From positions 135,494-199,493 of the forward strand of contig JAEZHM010000042.1 in NCBI GenBank assembly GCA_023416585.1: DNA of 64,000 bases, in the 5' to 3' direction. Source of the stretch: Bacillota bacterium. GTDB lineage: Bacteria; Bacillota; Clostridia; Christensenellales; Aristaeellaceae. Below are positions 51,862 through 61,069 of this stretch, in pieces. The translations under genes and the position numbers were made by a program. The notes below the pieces were generated by a model. That model worked only from the letters and a program-made list of their open reading frames with translations, was not told the DNA's origin and did no database searches. The first letter of the stretch is position 1; each line of letters opens with the position of its first letter.

Positions 51862-52518
51862 TTACAGGATCAAATCAAGCTGCGCCGCGACGCGCCGGGG
51901 GATCAGGGAAGAAAGTTCCTCCCAGGACATATACAGGCTGCTGTCCGGCAGTTTCGGATGAAAGCGCAGCGTGGGCGTAAAGGAAAAGCGGGTTTTGATA
52001 TAACGTTCGACAGCCGTGTCCGTCTCCTTATCCTTTAGTAAGCAACCTGCGAACATTTCATTCACCAGCAATCCGGCGCTGCCGGCGCTTTCGCTGCAGC
52101 AGCTTATGAAGTTGGGCAGCAATTGGAACCATTCGCCCCGTGGCAGAAATGCATGTTTCCCGGGCTGGCAATAGATATTCAGATGGTTTTCCTCCAAAGC
52201 CGGGTGCACAAAGGGCAGCAATGCCTTGAAGTACCGCCCGTGGAAACTGGCCTCCGCGTCGATAACTTGGCCTTGAGCATCTATGTAGATCCAGATATGC
52301 TCCAGGTCATATAAATGCTCGATGTCATAATCCCAGAAATAGGCGTACTCTATGGCCAATACCGCCTCTTTGGGCAATGCCACCTTCCGGTTAAAGGAAG
52401 GGCTTACCCCTGCGGATGTGAATATGGTGGTCCCTATTCCCGCCAAGGGAAAGGGCTCCGCCTCGTCGAAATAAATGCGCGGAGCGTATTTTAAAACAAT
52501 ATTCCCTTGTTCTTCCAT
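51862..52518 (-). CDS. Unrecognised protein next to an AraC regulator
   Basis: 218 residues, no signal peptide or span. A notable central stretch is EYAYFWDYDIEHLYDLEHIW followed by IYIDAQGQVIDAEASFHGRY, rich in acidic and aromatic residues with His at ends, suggestive of a metal or sugar site. It faintly recalls Vps62/DUF946-like proteins (a W..D..H..EH....d.....S.HG pattern), but I cannot claim it. GGAGGAAAG precedes the ATG. Operon partner of the AraC gene at 50941 and divergent from the TIM-barrel gene. Confidence 0.75.
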   Translation of the reverse strand: MEEQGNIVLKYAPRIYFDEAEPFPLAGIGTTIFTSAGVSPSFNRKVALPKEAVLAIEYAYFWDYDIEHLYDLEHIWIYIDAQGQVIDAEASFHGRYFKALLPFVHPALEENHLNIYCQPGKHAFLPRGEWFQLLPNFISCCSESAGSAGLLVNEMFAGCLLKDKETDTAVERYIKTRFSFTPTLRFHPKLPDSSLYMSWEELSSLIPRRVAAQLDLIL

Positions 52519-52604
52519 TACAAGCTTTCCTCCATGAATGAGAGTCGAATCATCCGTATACGTGAATTATATCAGATAACAGAAGAAAAAAGGGGATGAA
52601 TGCA

Positions 52605-53423
52605 ATGAAAATTGGTGTGCGGGCACATGATTTTCCCAAACAGTCACCCGAGACCCTGGCGAATGAAATCCGTGCAGCGGGTTTTAACGCCGTTCAGCTT
52701 GCCCTTTATAAAGCGCTGGATATACGGGAAGAGGAGATGGTGAAGCCGGATACGCTATCAAGGATCCGGAAAGCCTTCGAGAGAGCGGAGCTTGATATAT
52801 CCGTATTGGGTTGTTATGTGGAACCGGGTGCGCTTCAAGAATCCGTGCGGCAAAACAGTATGGACCGATTCCGCCAGCACATCCGTATTGCCGGAAAGCT
52901 TGGCGCCGCCTGCGTGGCCACGGAGACTACCGCTTTTTCCGGTACCGATGCGGAGCGTGAAAGCGCATACGGCCGGGTACTTGCCTTTGTGCTGGAAATG
53001 ACAAAGGAGGCGGAAGACACTGGCACCTTTGTTGCCATAGAGCCGGTTCTTGCCCACACCATAAACACCCCTGAAATGGTACGGCGTTTGCTTCATGATG
53101 TGGGCAGCGACCGTTTGCGCATCATTTTTGATCCTATCAACCTGCTGTCCCCCGGCGATGTTGAAAACCAGGATGATTTATGGTCAAGATGCATCGACTG
53201 CTTTGGGGACAAAGTAATTGCCATGCACGTGAAAAACGGCTGCTGGCAGGGTTCCCACTACATACCGCAGCCGCTTGACCAGGGAGTGATGCATTTTGAT
53301 CCCCTATTTAAGTGGGTCAAGGAAAAAATGCCGGATCTGCCCCTTTTACGCGAAGAAGCAATGATGTGCCATGTGAAAAGGGATATCGCTTTTATCAAAG
53401 CTGCTTTTGAGTCAAACCTTTAA
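52605..53423 (+). CDS. TIM-barrel sugar phosphate isomerase/epimerase family protein
   Basis: 272 residues. Xylose-isomerase-like barrel. Candidate metal ligands are seen in order: VAIEPV (Glu near 146), IIFDPINLL (Asp), VIAMHVKNG (His) and LLREEAM (Glu). This is the four-ligand pattern of the family. The exact sugar is open. AAAAAGGGG lies nine bases before the ATG at 52605; the ATG at 52596 abuts it. The stop overlaps the converging CE7 esterase gene by 12 bases. Confidence 0.88.
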   Translation: MKIGVRAHDFPKQSPETLANEIRAAGFNAVQLALYKALDIREEEMVKPDTLSRIRKAFERAELDISVLGCYVEPGALQESVRQNSMDRFRQHIRIAGKLGAACVATETTAFSGTDAERESAYGRVLAFVLEMTKEAEDTGTFVAIEPVLAHTINTPEMVRRLLHDVGSDRLRIIFDPINLLSPGDVENQDDLWSRCIDCFGDKVIAMHVKNGCWQGSHYIPQPLDQGVMHFDPLFKWVKEKMPDLPLLREEAMMCHVKRDIAFIKAAFESNL

Positions 53424-54380
53424 TTCTTTTACAAACCACTGGAGCACCGCATCATCCATATCAGGCAAGTGCTCATGACCGAAATCCGGATAGAAAGTCA
53501 CTTCCTTGGGGGACGTGATTTTGTTGTAGCACGCAAACTGGGTCGATGGCGGGCAGATTTTGTCCATCAACCCTGTGAACATATGCACTTTCCCCTGAAT
53601 GCGGGACGCCAGGTGCTGGATATCGATGTAGCCCAGCTTCGTAAAGATTTCCTCCTGATGGCTGTGGGTGGGATCAAAGCGGCGGAAGTACTGCTTCAAT
53701 TCCACATAAGCGTCCTCCGCCATGTCCATCTCCCATACCCGCTGGTAGTCGGACAGGAAGGGGTAAGCGGGAGCCGCCGCCTTGATGTCTGCCAGCGCTG
53801 CGCAGGCCATGGTCAAGCCACCGCCCTGGGAACCGCCCCGGGCCGCCAGGCGTGTCGCGTCCACCTCCGGAAAGGCAGATACTACCCGGGCAAGAAGCGC
53901 CGTATCGAGGAAGATATGGCGGAAAAGCAGCTTTTGGGGATCGTCCTCGTTAAGGCCTCTAATGATCTGCCCCTGGAGCGTATTACCGCACACGCCGCCT
54001 ACGTCTTCACTGCGCCCGCCCTGACCGCGAACATCCAGGGCTGCCACGCAAAAGCCAGCGCCAGCCCAGGCCGACAGGGAGGTCCAGCCCTCGCTGGCAC
54101 CGGAATAACCGTGGAAGCAAAGTATGGCCGGCTGTTTGCCCTTTATTTCCTTGGGCCTTAAATACTTGGCATAAATGCGCGCGCCGCCGGTACCGGTAAA
54201 GGTAAGATGGAAGCTGTCAAGCGTTGGATGAACAAAAGAAGCCTTTTCCAGTACGGGCTTTGGGTCAAGCGCCGCCATTTCCGCAAGAGCCCTGTTCCAG
54301 TATTCGTCAAAGTCATCAGGGCGGGGATTCCTCCCGGTATAAGTGAGAAGTTTCTCCACCGGCAAATCAAAAAGTCCCAT
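53412..54380 (-). CDS. Acetyl xylan esterase / cephalosporin-C deacetylase (CE7)
   Basis: 322 residues, the usual CE7 size. All family signatures are visible: DVRGQGG (RGQ), GGSQGG with the nucleophilic Ser near 190, the acidic GLMDKICPP (Asp) and FGHEHLPD (the HE motif with catalytic His). No signal peptide, so it removes acetyl groups from imported oligosaccharides in the cytoplasm. Located beside pectin/uronate genes, it probably handles acetylated plant-wall sugars. GGAGATG precedes the ATG. Confidence 0.95.
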   Translation of the reverse strand: MGLFDLPVEKLLTYTGRNPRPDDFDEYWNRALAEMAALDPKPVLEKASFVHPTLDSFHLTFTGTGGARIYAKYLRPKEIKGKQPAILCFHGYSGASEGWTSLSAWAGAGFCVAALDVRGQGGRSEDVGGVCGNTLQGQIIRGLNEDDPQKLLFRHIFLDTALLARVVSAFPEVDATRLAARGGSQGGGLTMACAALADIKAAAPAYPFLSDYQRVWEMDMAEDAYVELKQYFRRFDPTHSHQEEIFTKLGYIDIQHLASRIQGKVHMFTGLMDKICPPSTQFACYNKITSPKEVTFYPDFGHEHLPDMDDAVLQWFVKELKV

Positions 54381-54491
54381 AACCGCATCTCCAATCTATT
54401 AAATCTGTCAGTATTTTACCATAGCAGGGCTTGTTTGCCTATACGGTGTAAAGTCACTTGTGAACGCGCTCGATGCCTGAATTTGCATCAG

Positions 54492-54520
54492 TTGCTTTTT
54501 TTTGTGAAACCAGCTACAAT
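54492..54520 (+). promoter_or_regulatory. Promoter of the DegV gene
   Basis: TTGCTT (54492-54497), a 17-base spacer, TACAAT (54515-54520), about 55 bases before the ATG. Confidence 0.6.
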
Positions 54521-54575
54521 AGAATAGATTATATGCTCTCTTCTATATCCATTTTTTCATGGGGAGGATTCATAC

Positions 54576-55451
54576 ATGGACTACATATTCATGACTGATT
54601 CAGACAGCGACCTGCACTATACCTTGGTAGATGAAATGAAGATTCCTGTAGTGCGGATGCCCTATATGCTGGATGGCAAGGAATATTACGATGACATGGG
54701 CCGGGGCGGTGACATCAAGGAGTTCTACGCCAAAATGCGAGCCGGGGCAGCCCCCATCACCTCCCTGCTTCCCACCGCCGCCTACCTGGAGTATTTTGAG
54801 CCTATTCTTAAGGAAGGCCATGATATTCTGTTCCTGGCTTTTTCCAGTGAGCTTTCCGCCACCATACAGAACATTTACACCGCCCGCAAGGAACTGCTGG
54901 AGAAGTATCCGGAACGCAAACTCCTGGTAGTGGATACGTGGAGCATCTCCGCGCCGCAAATAAACCTTATATTGCCCGCCTTTGAACTGTATAAGCAAGG
55001 CAAGAGCATGGAAGAAGTAGCCGCCTGGGTGGAAGCAAACAAAATGCACTCCCAGGCCTGGATCACGGTGGAAGACCTGAAGTATCTGAAGCGGGGCGGG
55101 CGCATCTCAAGCACCGCCGCCGTAATGGGTACCATGCTGGACCTGAAACCCATCCTGGTATTGGGCAGAAACGGCAAGATCGTGCCGGCTGAAAAGGTGC
55201 AGGGCCGCAAAAAGGCCATGCGCATTCTCGCGGAGCGCACGGCAGAAAACATAGAGAATCCCGAATCGCAAACCATCATCATCATGCATGCCGACTGCGT
55301 GGAGGATGCCCAGCGCCTGGAAGAACTGATCCGCCAGAAGGTGCCGAATATCAAAGCCATCCGCACCATCATGGTAGGGCCCGTGATCGGCGCCCACTGC
55401 GGCCCGGGCACGCTGGCCAGTTGCTTTTTAGGCAAGGAACGGTCTATCTGA
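54576..55451 (+). CDS. DegV-family fatty-acid-binding protein
   Basis: 291 residues. MTDSDSDLHY at the start, TSLLPTAAYLEYF near 68, FSSELSATIQNIY near 88 and LKYLKRGGRISS near 170 are the conserved DegV/FakB lipid-site motifs. FakB proteins present fatty acids to the FakA kinase for phospholipid synthesis; no fakA is nearby. GGGGAGGA precedes the ATG. Followed by an excellent terminator, so monocistronic. Confidence 0.94.
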   Translation: MDYIFMTDSDSDLHYTLVDEMKIPVVRMPYMLDGKEYYDDMGRGGDIKEFYAKMRAGAAPITSLLPTAAYLEYFEPILKEGHDILFLAFSSELSATIQNIYTARKELLEKYPERKLLVVDTWSISAPQINLILPAFELYKQGKSMEEVAAWVEANKMHSQAWITVEDLKYLKRGGRISSTAAVMGTMLDLKPILVLGRNGKIVPAEKVQGRKKAMRILAERTAENIENPESQTIIIMHADCVEDAQRLEELIRQKVPNIKAIRTIMVGPVIGAHCGPGTLASCFLGKERSI

Positions 55452-55482
55452 TAAGAAATTAAAACTATTCCATAACACTTTG

Positions 55483-55528
55483 AGCCCGCCTTCCCCCGTC
55501 CGTAAACGGGGGAAGGCGGGCTGTTTTT
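55483..55528 (+). terminator. Strong terminator after the DegV gene
   Basis: A 17-bp perfect stem, 55483-55499 with 55506-55522 (core GCCCGCCTTCCCCC / GGGGGAAGGCGGGC), with a 6-base loop, then GTTTTT. Confidence 0.92.
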
Positions 55529-55599
55529 GCCTCAGGGCATTCCGGAGGGAAGAATGCCCTGCAGGCGGTTTATGCTGCCGGAACAAGCAGCGGGGAAGG

Positions 55600-55629
55600 A
55601 AAAGGGGAAGGGTGCGCACCCTTCCCTTT
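55600..55629 (-). terminator. Terminator of the mgl-like operon
   Basis: On the minus strand AAAGGGAAGGGT and ACCCTTCCCCTTT pair around a GCGC loop right after the permease stop, with TTTT at the 3' side. Confidence 0.65.
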
Positions 55630-55633
55630 CATA

Positions 55634-57718
55634 TCACTTTTTGTTCACGTATTTGCGGATGTCCAGAGCAACGGCGCTGGCGATGATGATGCCCTTGATG
55701 ATCTGCTGCCAATAGGGGTCCACGCCGATGAAGGTGAGGCCGTAGTTGATGACCTGGAAGATGAACACGCCGGAGACGACGCCGCCTACAGTGCCCACGC
55801 CGCCGGAGGAGGATACGCCGCCAACCACGCAGGCCGCGATGGCGTCCAATTCATAGCCCACGCCGTAGTTATTGGTGGCGCCGCCGGTGCGGGCGGCCTC
55901 CAGCACACCGGCCATGCCGATGAGCGCTGCCGCCAGTGCGAAGATGATGATTACAGTGAGGGGAACGTTGATGCCGGAAACCTTGGCGGCTTCCCGGTTG
56001 CCGCCAATGGCATACACGTTCTTGCCGAACACCGTCTTATTCTGCAGGAACCAGACCATGAAACAAACCACCAACGCGATGAGCACAATGATCGGTATAA
56101 AGCCATACACCTTGCCGGTGCCAAGATACGTGAAATCATCCCTAAGCCCGCCAATGGGCTGGCTGTTGTTGGGGGGCAGGTTGAAATAAATGGAGTTCGC
56201 GCCATACACGATGACCATGGTAGCCAGCGTGGCAATGAAGGGCGGCACATTCAGCTTGGCTACGATGACACCGTTCACCAAACCGAACAGCAGCGCGATG
56301 AACACCGCCAGCACAAAAGGCCCGATCACTGGCAATTGGGGAAGCCCGGGAAAGAAGATACGGGAATAATCGGCATTCTGAAGCATCGATGCGGAGACGA
56401 CGGCCGTCATGCCCACCACGCGGCAAGCGGACAGGTCTACGCCGCCAGTACCGATGATGACAAAGCTCATGCCCATGGCGATGATCAGGCGGGTGGAGGA
56501 CTGCTGCACGATGTTGATGAAGGTTCCGGTGGTCAGGAATTTCGGATTGACGGTGGCTATGGCGCCCACCAATGCCAGCAACACCAGGTAAATGGCCTTG
56601 TCGGAAGCAAAGCGCTTGATGCTCTTTATGGAGAAATCAAACTCCTTGCCTTCAAACATGGTGCTGAAAAGAAGCAATACGCTTGCGATGATGCCTAGAG
56701 AATACCCCAGGCCGAAGGAATAACCCTTGGCGATGGCCCCCAATTCCTTAGCGCCAGAGGTTTCGATGCGAAGCGCGGAAAAGCAGAATAATAGCACACC
56801 CAACAGCGCAAGGGGCTTGCGGAACTTCAGCGGCGCGTTCAAAAGAGACAAGGCAGCCAGTAAGGCAATCAACGCCACGCCCGGGATCAGCGTCCACACG
56901 GCGCCAAGCGAGATGGCGGCTGCAAGCTTACGGCCAATGATGGAAAATCCGGAGATGCCGTGGTCGACGATCACTTTATCCCTGGTGTCCACAAGGGATG
57001 CATCGCTCACTGTCATGGGCGGGGTAAGGTTTTCCAGTTTGGTAAACTTGGATTTTGCGCTCTCCAACGCTTCCAAAGCCGCATCGGCTTCGGTTTGCGC
57101 TTTCTGTATAGCCGCCTCATCGTGCGCAGCGGCGTTTTTCAACGTTTCCAGCCCAGCCGCAGCCTTGTCATAAGCAGGCTGCAGAGTCTTTTCAATCAGT
57201 ACCCGCGTTTCATCCCTGGTTTGCAGGTCGTCGGCATATTTCAAAAGCTTGGGATCCGCCGGAACCGGGTCCTGCACAGGCACAGGAGCGATCAGGTTCT
57301 GCAGGCCGGAAAGCACCTTGCGGCCATCCGTCAGCGCAGTCTTGGCTGCATCGGCCTCAGCCTGGGCTGCGGCCACGGCCGCTTCATCCACGGGAGATGC
57401 GCTTTGCAGTTCTTTCAGTTTTATGTTGGCGGAGTCGTAGGCAGGCTGCAGCACATCGCCAATGTTTTGCTGGGTGGTATCCCGGAGCGCAACATTGTCA
57501 TAATAGGCTTTAAGGTCCTTCTGATAAGTGGCCTCCGCTTCTATATTGGCTGCTGCGCTGTCATACCCTTCATACGCGGGAACGGGATAGGAAATGTAGC
57601 TCATGAAGCAGCTTAATACCACCAGCAGCGACAGGACAATTGTCACGGCCCTTCGCATAGTGGCAGAATTGAGCAGCGAGCCTTTCTTTTCAGGTGACAT
57701 GACGGGGATCGTACTCAT
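55634..57718 (-). CDS. mglC: MglC-like sugar ABC permease with a large duplicated coiled-coil insert
   Basis: 694 residues against about 340 for normal MglC. Residues 22-44 are a membrane span. Residues ~50-255 are a charged, alanine-rich helical region with two ~80-residue repeats (69-148 and 159-236) sharing LQPAYD and DEAAxxxAQxEADAA. Three more spans follow (~271-370). The final ~320 residues are an ordinary MglC permease (GTGGVDLSACRVVGMTAVV, AKLNVPPFIATLATMVI, GGNREAAKVSGINV). The insert probably faces outside because it follows one N-terminal span. The frame is continuous. Last gene of the mgl-like operon. Confidence 0.9.
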   Translation of the reverse strand: MSTIPVMSPEKKGSLLNSATMRRAVTIVLSLLVVLSCFMSYISYPVPAYEGYDSAAANIEAEATYQKDLKAYYDNVALRDTTQQNIGDVLQPAYDSANIKLKELQSASPVDEAAVAAAQAEADAAKTALTDGRKVLSGLQNLIAPVPVQDPVPADPKLLKYADDLQTRDETRVLIEKTLQPAYDKAAAGLETLKNAAAHDEAAIQKAQTEADAALEALESAKSKFTKLENLTPPMTVSDASLVDTRDKVIVDHGISGFSIIGRKLAAAISLGAVWTLIPGVALIALLAALSLLNAPLKFRKPLALLGVLLFCFSALRIETSGAKELGAIAKGYSFGLGYSLGIIASVLLLFSTMFEGKEFDFSIKSIKRFASDKAIYLVLLALVGAIATVNPKFLTTGTFINIVQQSSTRLIIAMGMSFVIIGTGGVDLSACRVVGMTAVVSASMLQNADYSRIFFPGLPQLPVIGPFVLAVFIALLFGLVNGVIVAKLNVPPFIATLATMVIVYGANSIYFNLPPNNSQPIGGLRDDFTYLGTGKVYGFIPIIVLIALVVCFMVWFLQNKTVFGKNVYAIGGNREAAKVSGINVPLTVIIIFALAAALIGMAGVLEAARTGGATNNYGVGYELDAIAACVVGGVSSSGGVGTVGGVVSGVFIFQVINYGLTFIGVDPYWQQIIKGIIIASAVALDIRKYVNKK
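57011..57244 (-). repeat. Coiled-coil repeat 2 inside the MglC-like permease
   Basis: Encodes residues ~159-236, from LKYADDLQTRDETRVLIEK to LENLTPPMTV. Aligns with repeat 1 at 57275-57514 over its whole length, with LQPAYD and the AQTEADAA block in matching positions. Confidence 0.75.
57275..57514 (-). repeat. Coiled-coil repeat 1 inside the MglC-like permease
   Basis: Encodes residues ~69-148, from LKAYYDNVALRDTTQQNIG to LQNLIAPVPV. The repeat is diverged at protein level, so the duplication is not recent. A short Pro-rich joint separates it from repeat 2. Confidence 0.75.
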
Positions 57719-57763
57719 GAATCATCCATCCCTTGTTCAAACTGCGCTCTACCGGGGAGCCTG

Positions 57764-59284
57764 TTATGCTGAAAACTGGGTGGCCAGCCGAATCACATCC
57801 ACCTGCGTGGCCTCCTGTCCGGTAAGGATACCGGACAGCCGGCCTTCGCACATCACCATGATCCTGTCGGACATGCCCAGCAGCTCCGGCATTTCCGAGG
57901 AGACCATGATAATGCTCTTTCCACGCTTGGCCAGGTCGGCGATGATAGTGTATATCTCAAACTTGGCGCCAACGTCGATGCCCCGGGTCGGTTCATCCAG
58001 GATCAGGATATCCGGCTCCATCAGCAGCCAGCGTGCGATAAGCACCTTTTGCTGGTTGCCGCCGGACAGGTCCTTGATCAGGGTGCGAAAGGAAGGTGTC
58101 TTGACCCTTAGCTGGGCAATGGAATCCTTCGTATCTTTCACCCGCCGGCTTTCATCCAGGGCGAAGAACGGGCGCTTCACATAGGAGCGGATCTTGGCCA
58201 TCACCGTATTTTCCAGGACGCTGAGCATGGGAAAAATCCCGGTAGCGCGCCGTTCCTCGGTGAGCAGCGCCATGCCGTGCTTCATGGCAGTCAATGGCGA
58301 ATCGATCTTTACTTCCTTCCCCTGAACATACACACGGCCTTCCTTCATGGCCCGAAGGCCGAATAAAGCCTCCAGCATCTCGGTACGCTGGGCGCCCATC
58401 AGGCCGCCCACCCCCAGAATCTCACCGCGCTTCAGATCAAAAGAAACGTTCCGGAAAGACCGCGGATTCGGACTGGTCAGGTTTTCCACCTGCAAAATGG
58501 GTTCTCCCGGCACGTTTTCCCTGGGCGGGAAGCGGTGGGTCAGATCCCGGCCCACCATGCGCCTGATGATAAGATCGGTGGTCAGTTCAGCTGCCGGCCA
58601 GGTGCCCACGGCTTTGCCGTCCCGCATGATGGTGACCTCGTCGGAGATCTCCAAAATCTCCTCCATCTTGTGGGAGATGTAGATGATGGCTGCTCCCCTA
58701 TCCCTCATGCGGCGGATCAGCTTGAACAAATGCGCCACCTCGTTTTCCGTAAGGGAGGAGGTGGGTTCATCCATAATAATGATCTTGGCGTTGTAGCTGA
58801 TGGCCTTGGCGATCTCAATGGTCTGGACCGTAGAGACCGACAGTTGCCGCATCTGGACCCTGGGATCCACGGTGATCTCAAGATCCTTCAAAAGCGCCAT
58901 GGTCCTTTTATACATCTCTGCCTCATCTACCAAAACACCCTTGGTAGGGAAGCGGCCCAGCCAGATGTTATCCATCACGTTGCGGTACGGAATGGGGTGC
59001 AGCTCCTGATGGATCATGGCGATGCCCAGATCCAGCGCTGTCTTGGAATCCCGGATATCCACCTTCTGCCCGTTTAGAAGGATGTCACCGCTGTTTTGAT
59101 GGTAGATGCCAAACAGGCATTTCATCAGCGTGGACTTGCCTGCCCCGTTTTCACCCATCAGCGCATGAACCGTACCGGGCTTTACATTCAGCGTTACGTC
59201 GTCCAGCGCCTTGACGCCGGGAAACTCCTTGCTGATGCTGCGCATTTCAAGCACGTACGGGTTTTGCCGCCCTGTCAATGGCAT
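57764..59284 (-). CDS. mglA: Sugar ABC transporter ATP-binding protein, MglA type
   Basis: 506 residues with two ABC domains. Domain 1 is canonical: GENGAGKSTLMKCLFGIY, LSVSTVQTIEIAKA, IIIMDEPTSSLT, and YISHKMEEI. Domain 2 has the family's altered Walker A (GLMGAQRTEML) with LSGGNQQKVLIARWLL and ILILDEPTRGIDVG. Energises the importer made with MglC and MglB. GGGAGG precedes the ATG. Comparison with this protein shows how far the copy at 21641 has decayed. Confidence 0.94.
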   Translation of the reverse strand: MPLTGRQNPYVLEMRSISKEFPGVKALDDVTLNVKPGTVHALMGENGAGKSTLMKCLFGIYHQNSGDILLNGQKVDIRDSKTALDLGIAMIHQELHPIPYRNVMDNIWLGRFPTKGVLVDEAEMYKRTMALLKDLEITVDPRVQMRQLSVSTVQTIEIAKAISYNAKIIIMDEPTSSLTENEVAHLFKLIRRMRDRGAAIIYISHKMEEILEISDEVTIMRDGKAVGTWPAAELTTDLIIRRMVGRDLTHRFPPRENVPGEPILQVENLTSPNPRSFRNVSFDLKRGEILGVGGLMGAQRTEMLEALFGLRAMKEGRVYVQGKEVKIDSPLTAMKHGMALLTEERRATGIFPMLSVLENTVMAKIRSYVKRPFFALDESRRVKDTKDSIAQLRVKTPSFRTLIKDLSGGNQQKVLIARWLLMEPDILILDEPTRGIDVGAKFEIYTIIADLAKRGKSIIMVSSEMPELLGMSDRIMVMCEGRLSGILTGQEATQVDVIRLATQFSA

Positions 59285-59343
59285 CCGCCTCCCGAATGCG
59301 GGATAACCCGCGGAATGATCTCAGCTCTATCGATGAAATAAAT

Positions 59344-59379
59344 ACGGGGAGGGAGGGAAATGATTCCCTTCCCCCCCGT
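59344..59379 (-). terminator. Attenuating hairpin between mglB and mglA
   Basis: An inverted repeat of G/C tracts (ACGGGG...CCCCGT outer arms, GGGAA/TTCCC near the loop) lies after the mglB stop, followed on the minus strand by ATTTATTT. It likely lowers expression of ATPase and permease relative to the abundant binding protein. Confidence 0.65.
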
Positions 59380-59411
59380 TTGCTTAAAATCCTTGAATAA
59401 GTCTTCAAGCG

Positions 59412-60416
59412 TTACTCGAAGTCAGCGTAGTTCTCCAGTGTGACCTTCTGGTAGGGAACCCACACGTACTTGCCATCGGTAATCTCATAGGGGAAGTTGT
59501 CTTTGGTGACTTCTTCGCCGGCGCCCAGCAACGCAGCCAGCAGCAGGGTAGCTTTGCCCTGGTTCACAGCGTCATTCAGAACTGTGCCCAGCAGGGTGCC
59601 TTCCTTCAGAGCGGCCAGAGCGGGAGCGGTGGCATCCACGCCCACAACGGGCATGAACTTGCCTTCGGAGAAGTAGCCGGCAGCCTTCAGGGCCTCGATC
59701 GCGCCCAGAGCCATGTCATCATTGTTGGCCAGCACGGCTTCGATCTTGTCGCCATGGGCGGCGAGGAAAGCGGCCATCTTGTCTTGGCCCTTTACGCGGT
59801 CCCACATAGCGGTGTCTTCAGCAACCTTTTCCACTTTGAAGCCGGCGGCTTCGATAGCCTTGATGGAGTACTCGGTGCGCAGCTCGGCATCCTGATGGCC
59901 CGGCTCGCCCTTGAGCATAACGTACTGGATGATGCCATCGCCGTTCTTGTCGGCGTCTTTATTGGCGGTGAAGTAGTCGGCAATGATCTGGCCGCTCATG
60001 GTCCCGGATTCTTCGGCCTTGGCGCCAACATAGTACACTTTGTCATACTTGGCCATGTCTTCGGGCAGGGGCTCACGGTTGAAGAAAACAACGGGGATTT
60101 CCTTGCCCATCGCCTTGTCGATGATGACGCCGGCGGCAGTGCGGTCCACGGGGTTGATGGCCAGGGAGTTCACGCCCTTGGTCAAGAACAGGTCGACCTG
60201 GTCGTTTTGGGTGGCCTGGTTGTTCTGGCTGTCGGCGATTTCAATAGTCGCCACATCCTTGGTGGCATCGGTGATGGCGTTGCGCACACCGGTCATGAAG
60301 GTGTCGTCAAACTTGTAGATGGTTACGCCCACGCTGGGCAGATCGGCTGCGATGGCGGCCACGGTCATGCTCAGCACCATGACCAACGCCAGGGCCAGAG
60401 AAAGCATTTTCCTCAT
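59412..60416 (-). CDS. mglB: Periplasmic-type sugar-binding protein, MglB/galactose-glucose type
   Basis: 334 residues. Signal peptide SLALALVMVLSMTVAAIA with a type I cut before ADLPS and no lipobox cysteine. The mature protein opens VGVTIYKFDDTFMTGVRNAI as in the galactose-binding protein, and carries AINPVDRTAAGVIIDKAMG and an acidic calcium-loop-like DKNGDGIIQYV. AAGGAGG precedes the ATG at 60416. First gene of the mglB-mglA-mglC set. Galactose or glucose is likely; the exact ligand is not shown. Confidence 0.92.
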   Translation of the reverse strand: MRKMLSLALALVMVLSMTVAAIAADLPSVGVTIYKFDDTFMTGVRNAITDATKDVATIEIADSQNNQATQNDQVDLFLTKGVNSLAINPVDRTAAGVIIDKAMGKEIPVVFFNREPLPEDMAKYDKVYYVGAKAEESGTMSGQIIADYFTANKDADKNGDGIIQYVMLKGEPGHQDAELRTEYSIKAIEAAGFKVEKVAEDTAMWDRVKGQDKMAAFLAAHGDKIEAVLANNDDMALGAIEALKAAGYFSEGKFMPVVGVDATAPALAALKEGTLLGTVLNDAVNQGKATLLLAALLGAGEEVTKDNFPYEITDGKYVWVPYQKVTLENYADFE

Positions 60417-60582
60417 TTCCCAGAACCTCCTTGTTTTAGCGGGGTATTCTCCGCATTGTGTATAGAGTATGACACACAAGGTTTGTGAAGGGAATTAAAA
60501 AACCTTCTGTCATGTATAGAAATCTTTCGCTCCTTTTATGCAGACGTGTATCACCAATACTAAACAGTTCTTATGAAACCCG

Positions 60583-60611
60583 CAAAAAAAGCCCCGGCGA
60601 ATGCCGGAGCT
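60583..60611 (-). terminator. Terminator of the small gene 61069-60650
   Basis: On the minus strand AGCTCCGGC ATTC GCCGGGGCT is a 9-bp stem with one G-U pair, followed by TTTTTT. Confidence 0.85.
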
Positions 60612-60649
60612 TCCTTGCATAAAGGATCAACTCGTATTCCTTCATGCTC

Positions 60650-61069
60650 TTATCTTCTGTTCCACTGCTCAAGGAATGTATTCAGTCTGCCGATTTCTTC
60701 CCCAGACAATTGTATGATCACATCTGACGCAATATCAATGGTTCTCCCGTTTTCAAACCGCAAAACGCAATCCTCGGTAATTTGGCCGTCGGTTGCGTCC
60801 GTGCAGTGACTTTCAAAATTCTGAAGAACTGGCACTACCTTCATAGTGGCAGGCAAAACTGCATCCCCGGCGCCCGCCTTCCCGTCATAGGTAAAGGTAT
60901 ATACCGCCTGGAGCCCGTCCTCCCAGTCCGCTAACGGCAGCTGTATGGAAAGTGCTCCGCCGTCCTTTGGAATGATGGTGCATAGCGCCATATCCAGCGG
61001 CCTTTCAAGCCGTATCGTCTTTTCTTCTCCGTTCGCCGTACCTGCTTTCGGCTGTGCAATGACTTTCAT
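60650..61069 (-). CDS. Hypothetical protein
   Basis: 139 residues, not recognised. It opens MKVIAQPKAGTANGEEKTIR, is rich in short beta strands, and has a single Cys pair region (ESHCTDATDGQITEDCVLRF). No signal peptide or span. GAGGATGG precedes the ATG, and a good terminator follows, so it is a stand-alone transcript between two oppositely directed sugar importers. No evidence ties it to either. Confidence 0.7.
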   Translation of the reverse strand: MKVIAQPKAGTANGEEKTIRLERPLDMALCTIIPKDGGALSIQLPLADWEDGLQAVYTFTYDGKAGAGDAVLPATMKVVPVLQNFESHCTDATDGQITEDCVLRFENGRTIDIASDVIIQLSGEEIGRLNTFLEQWNRR

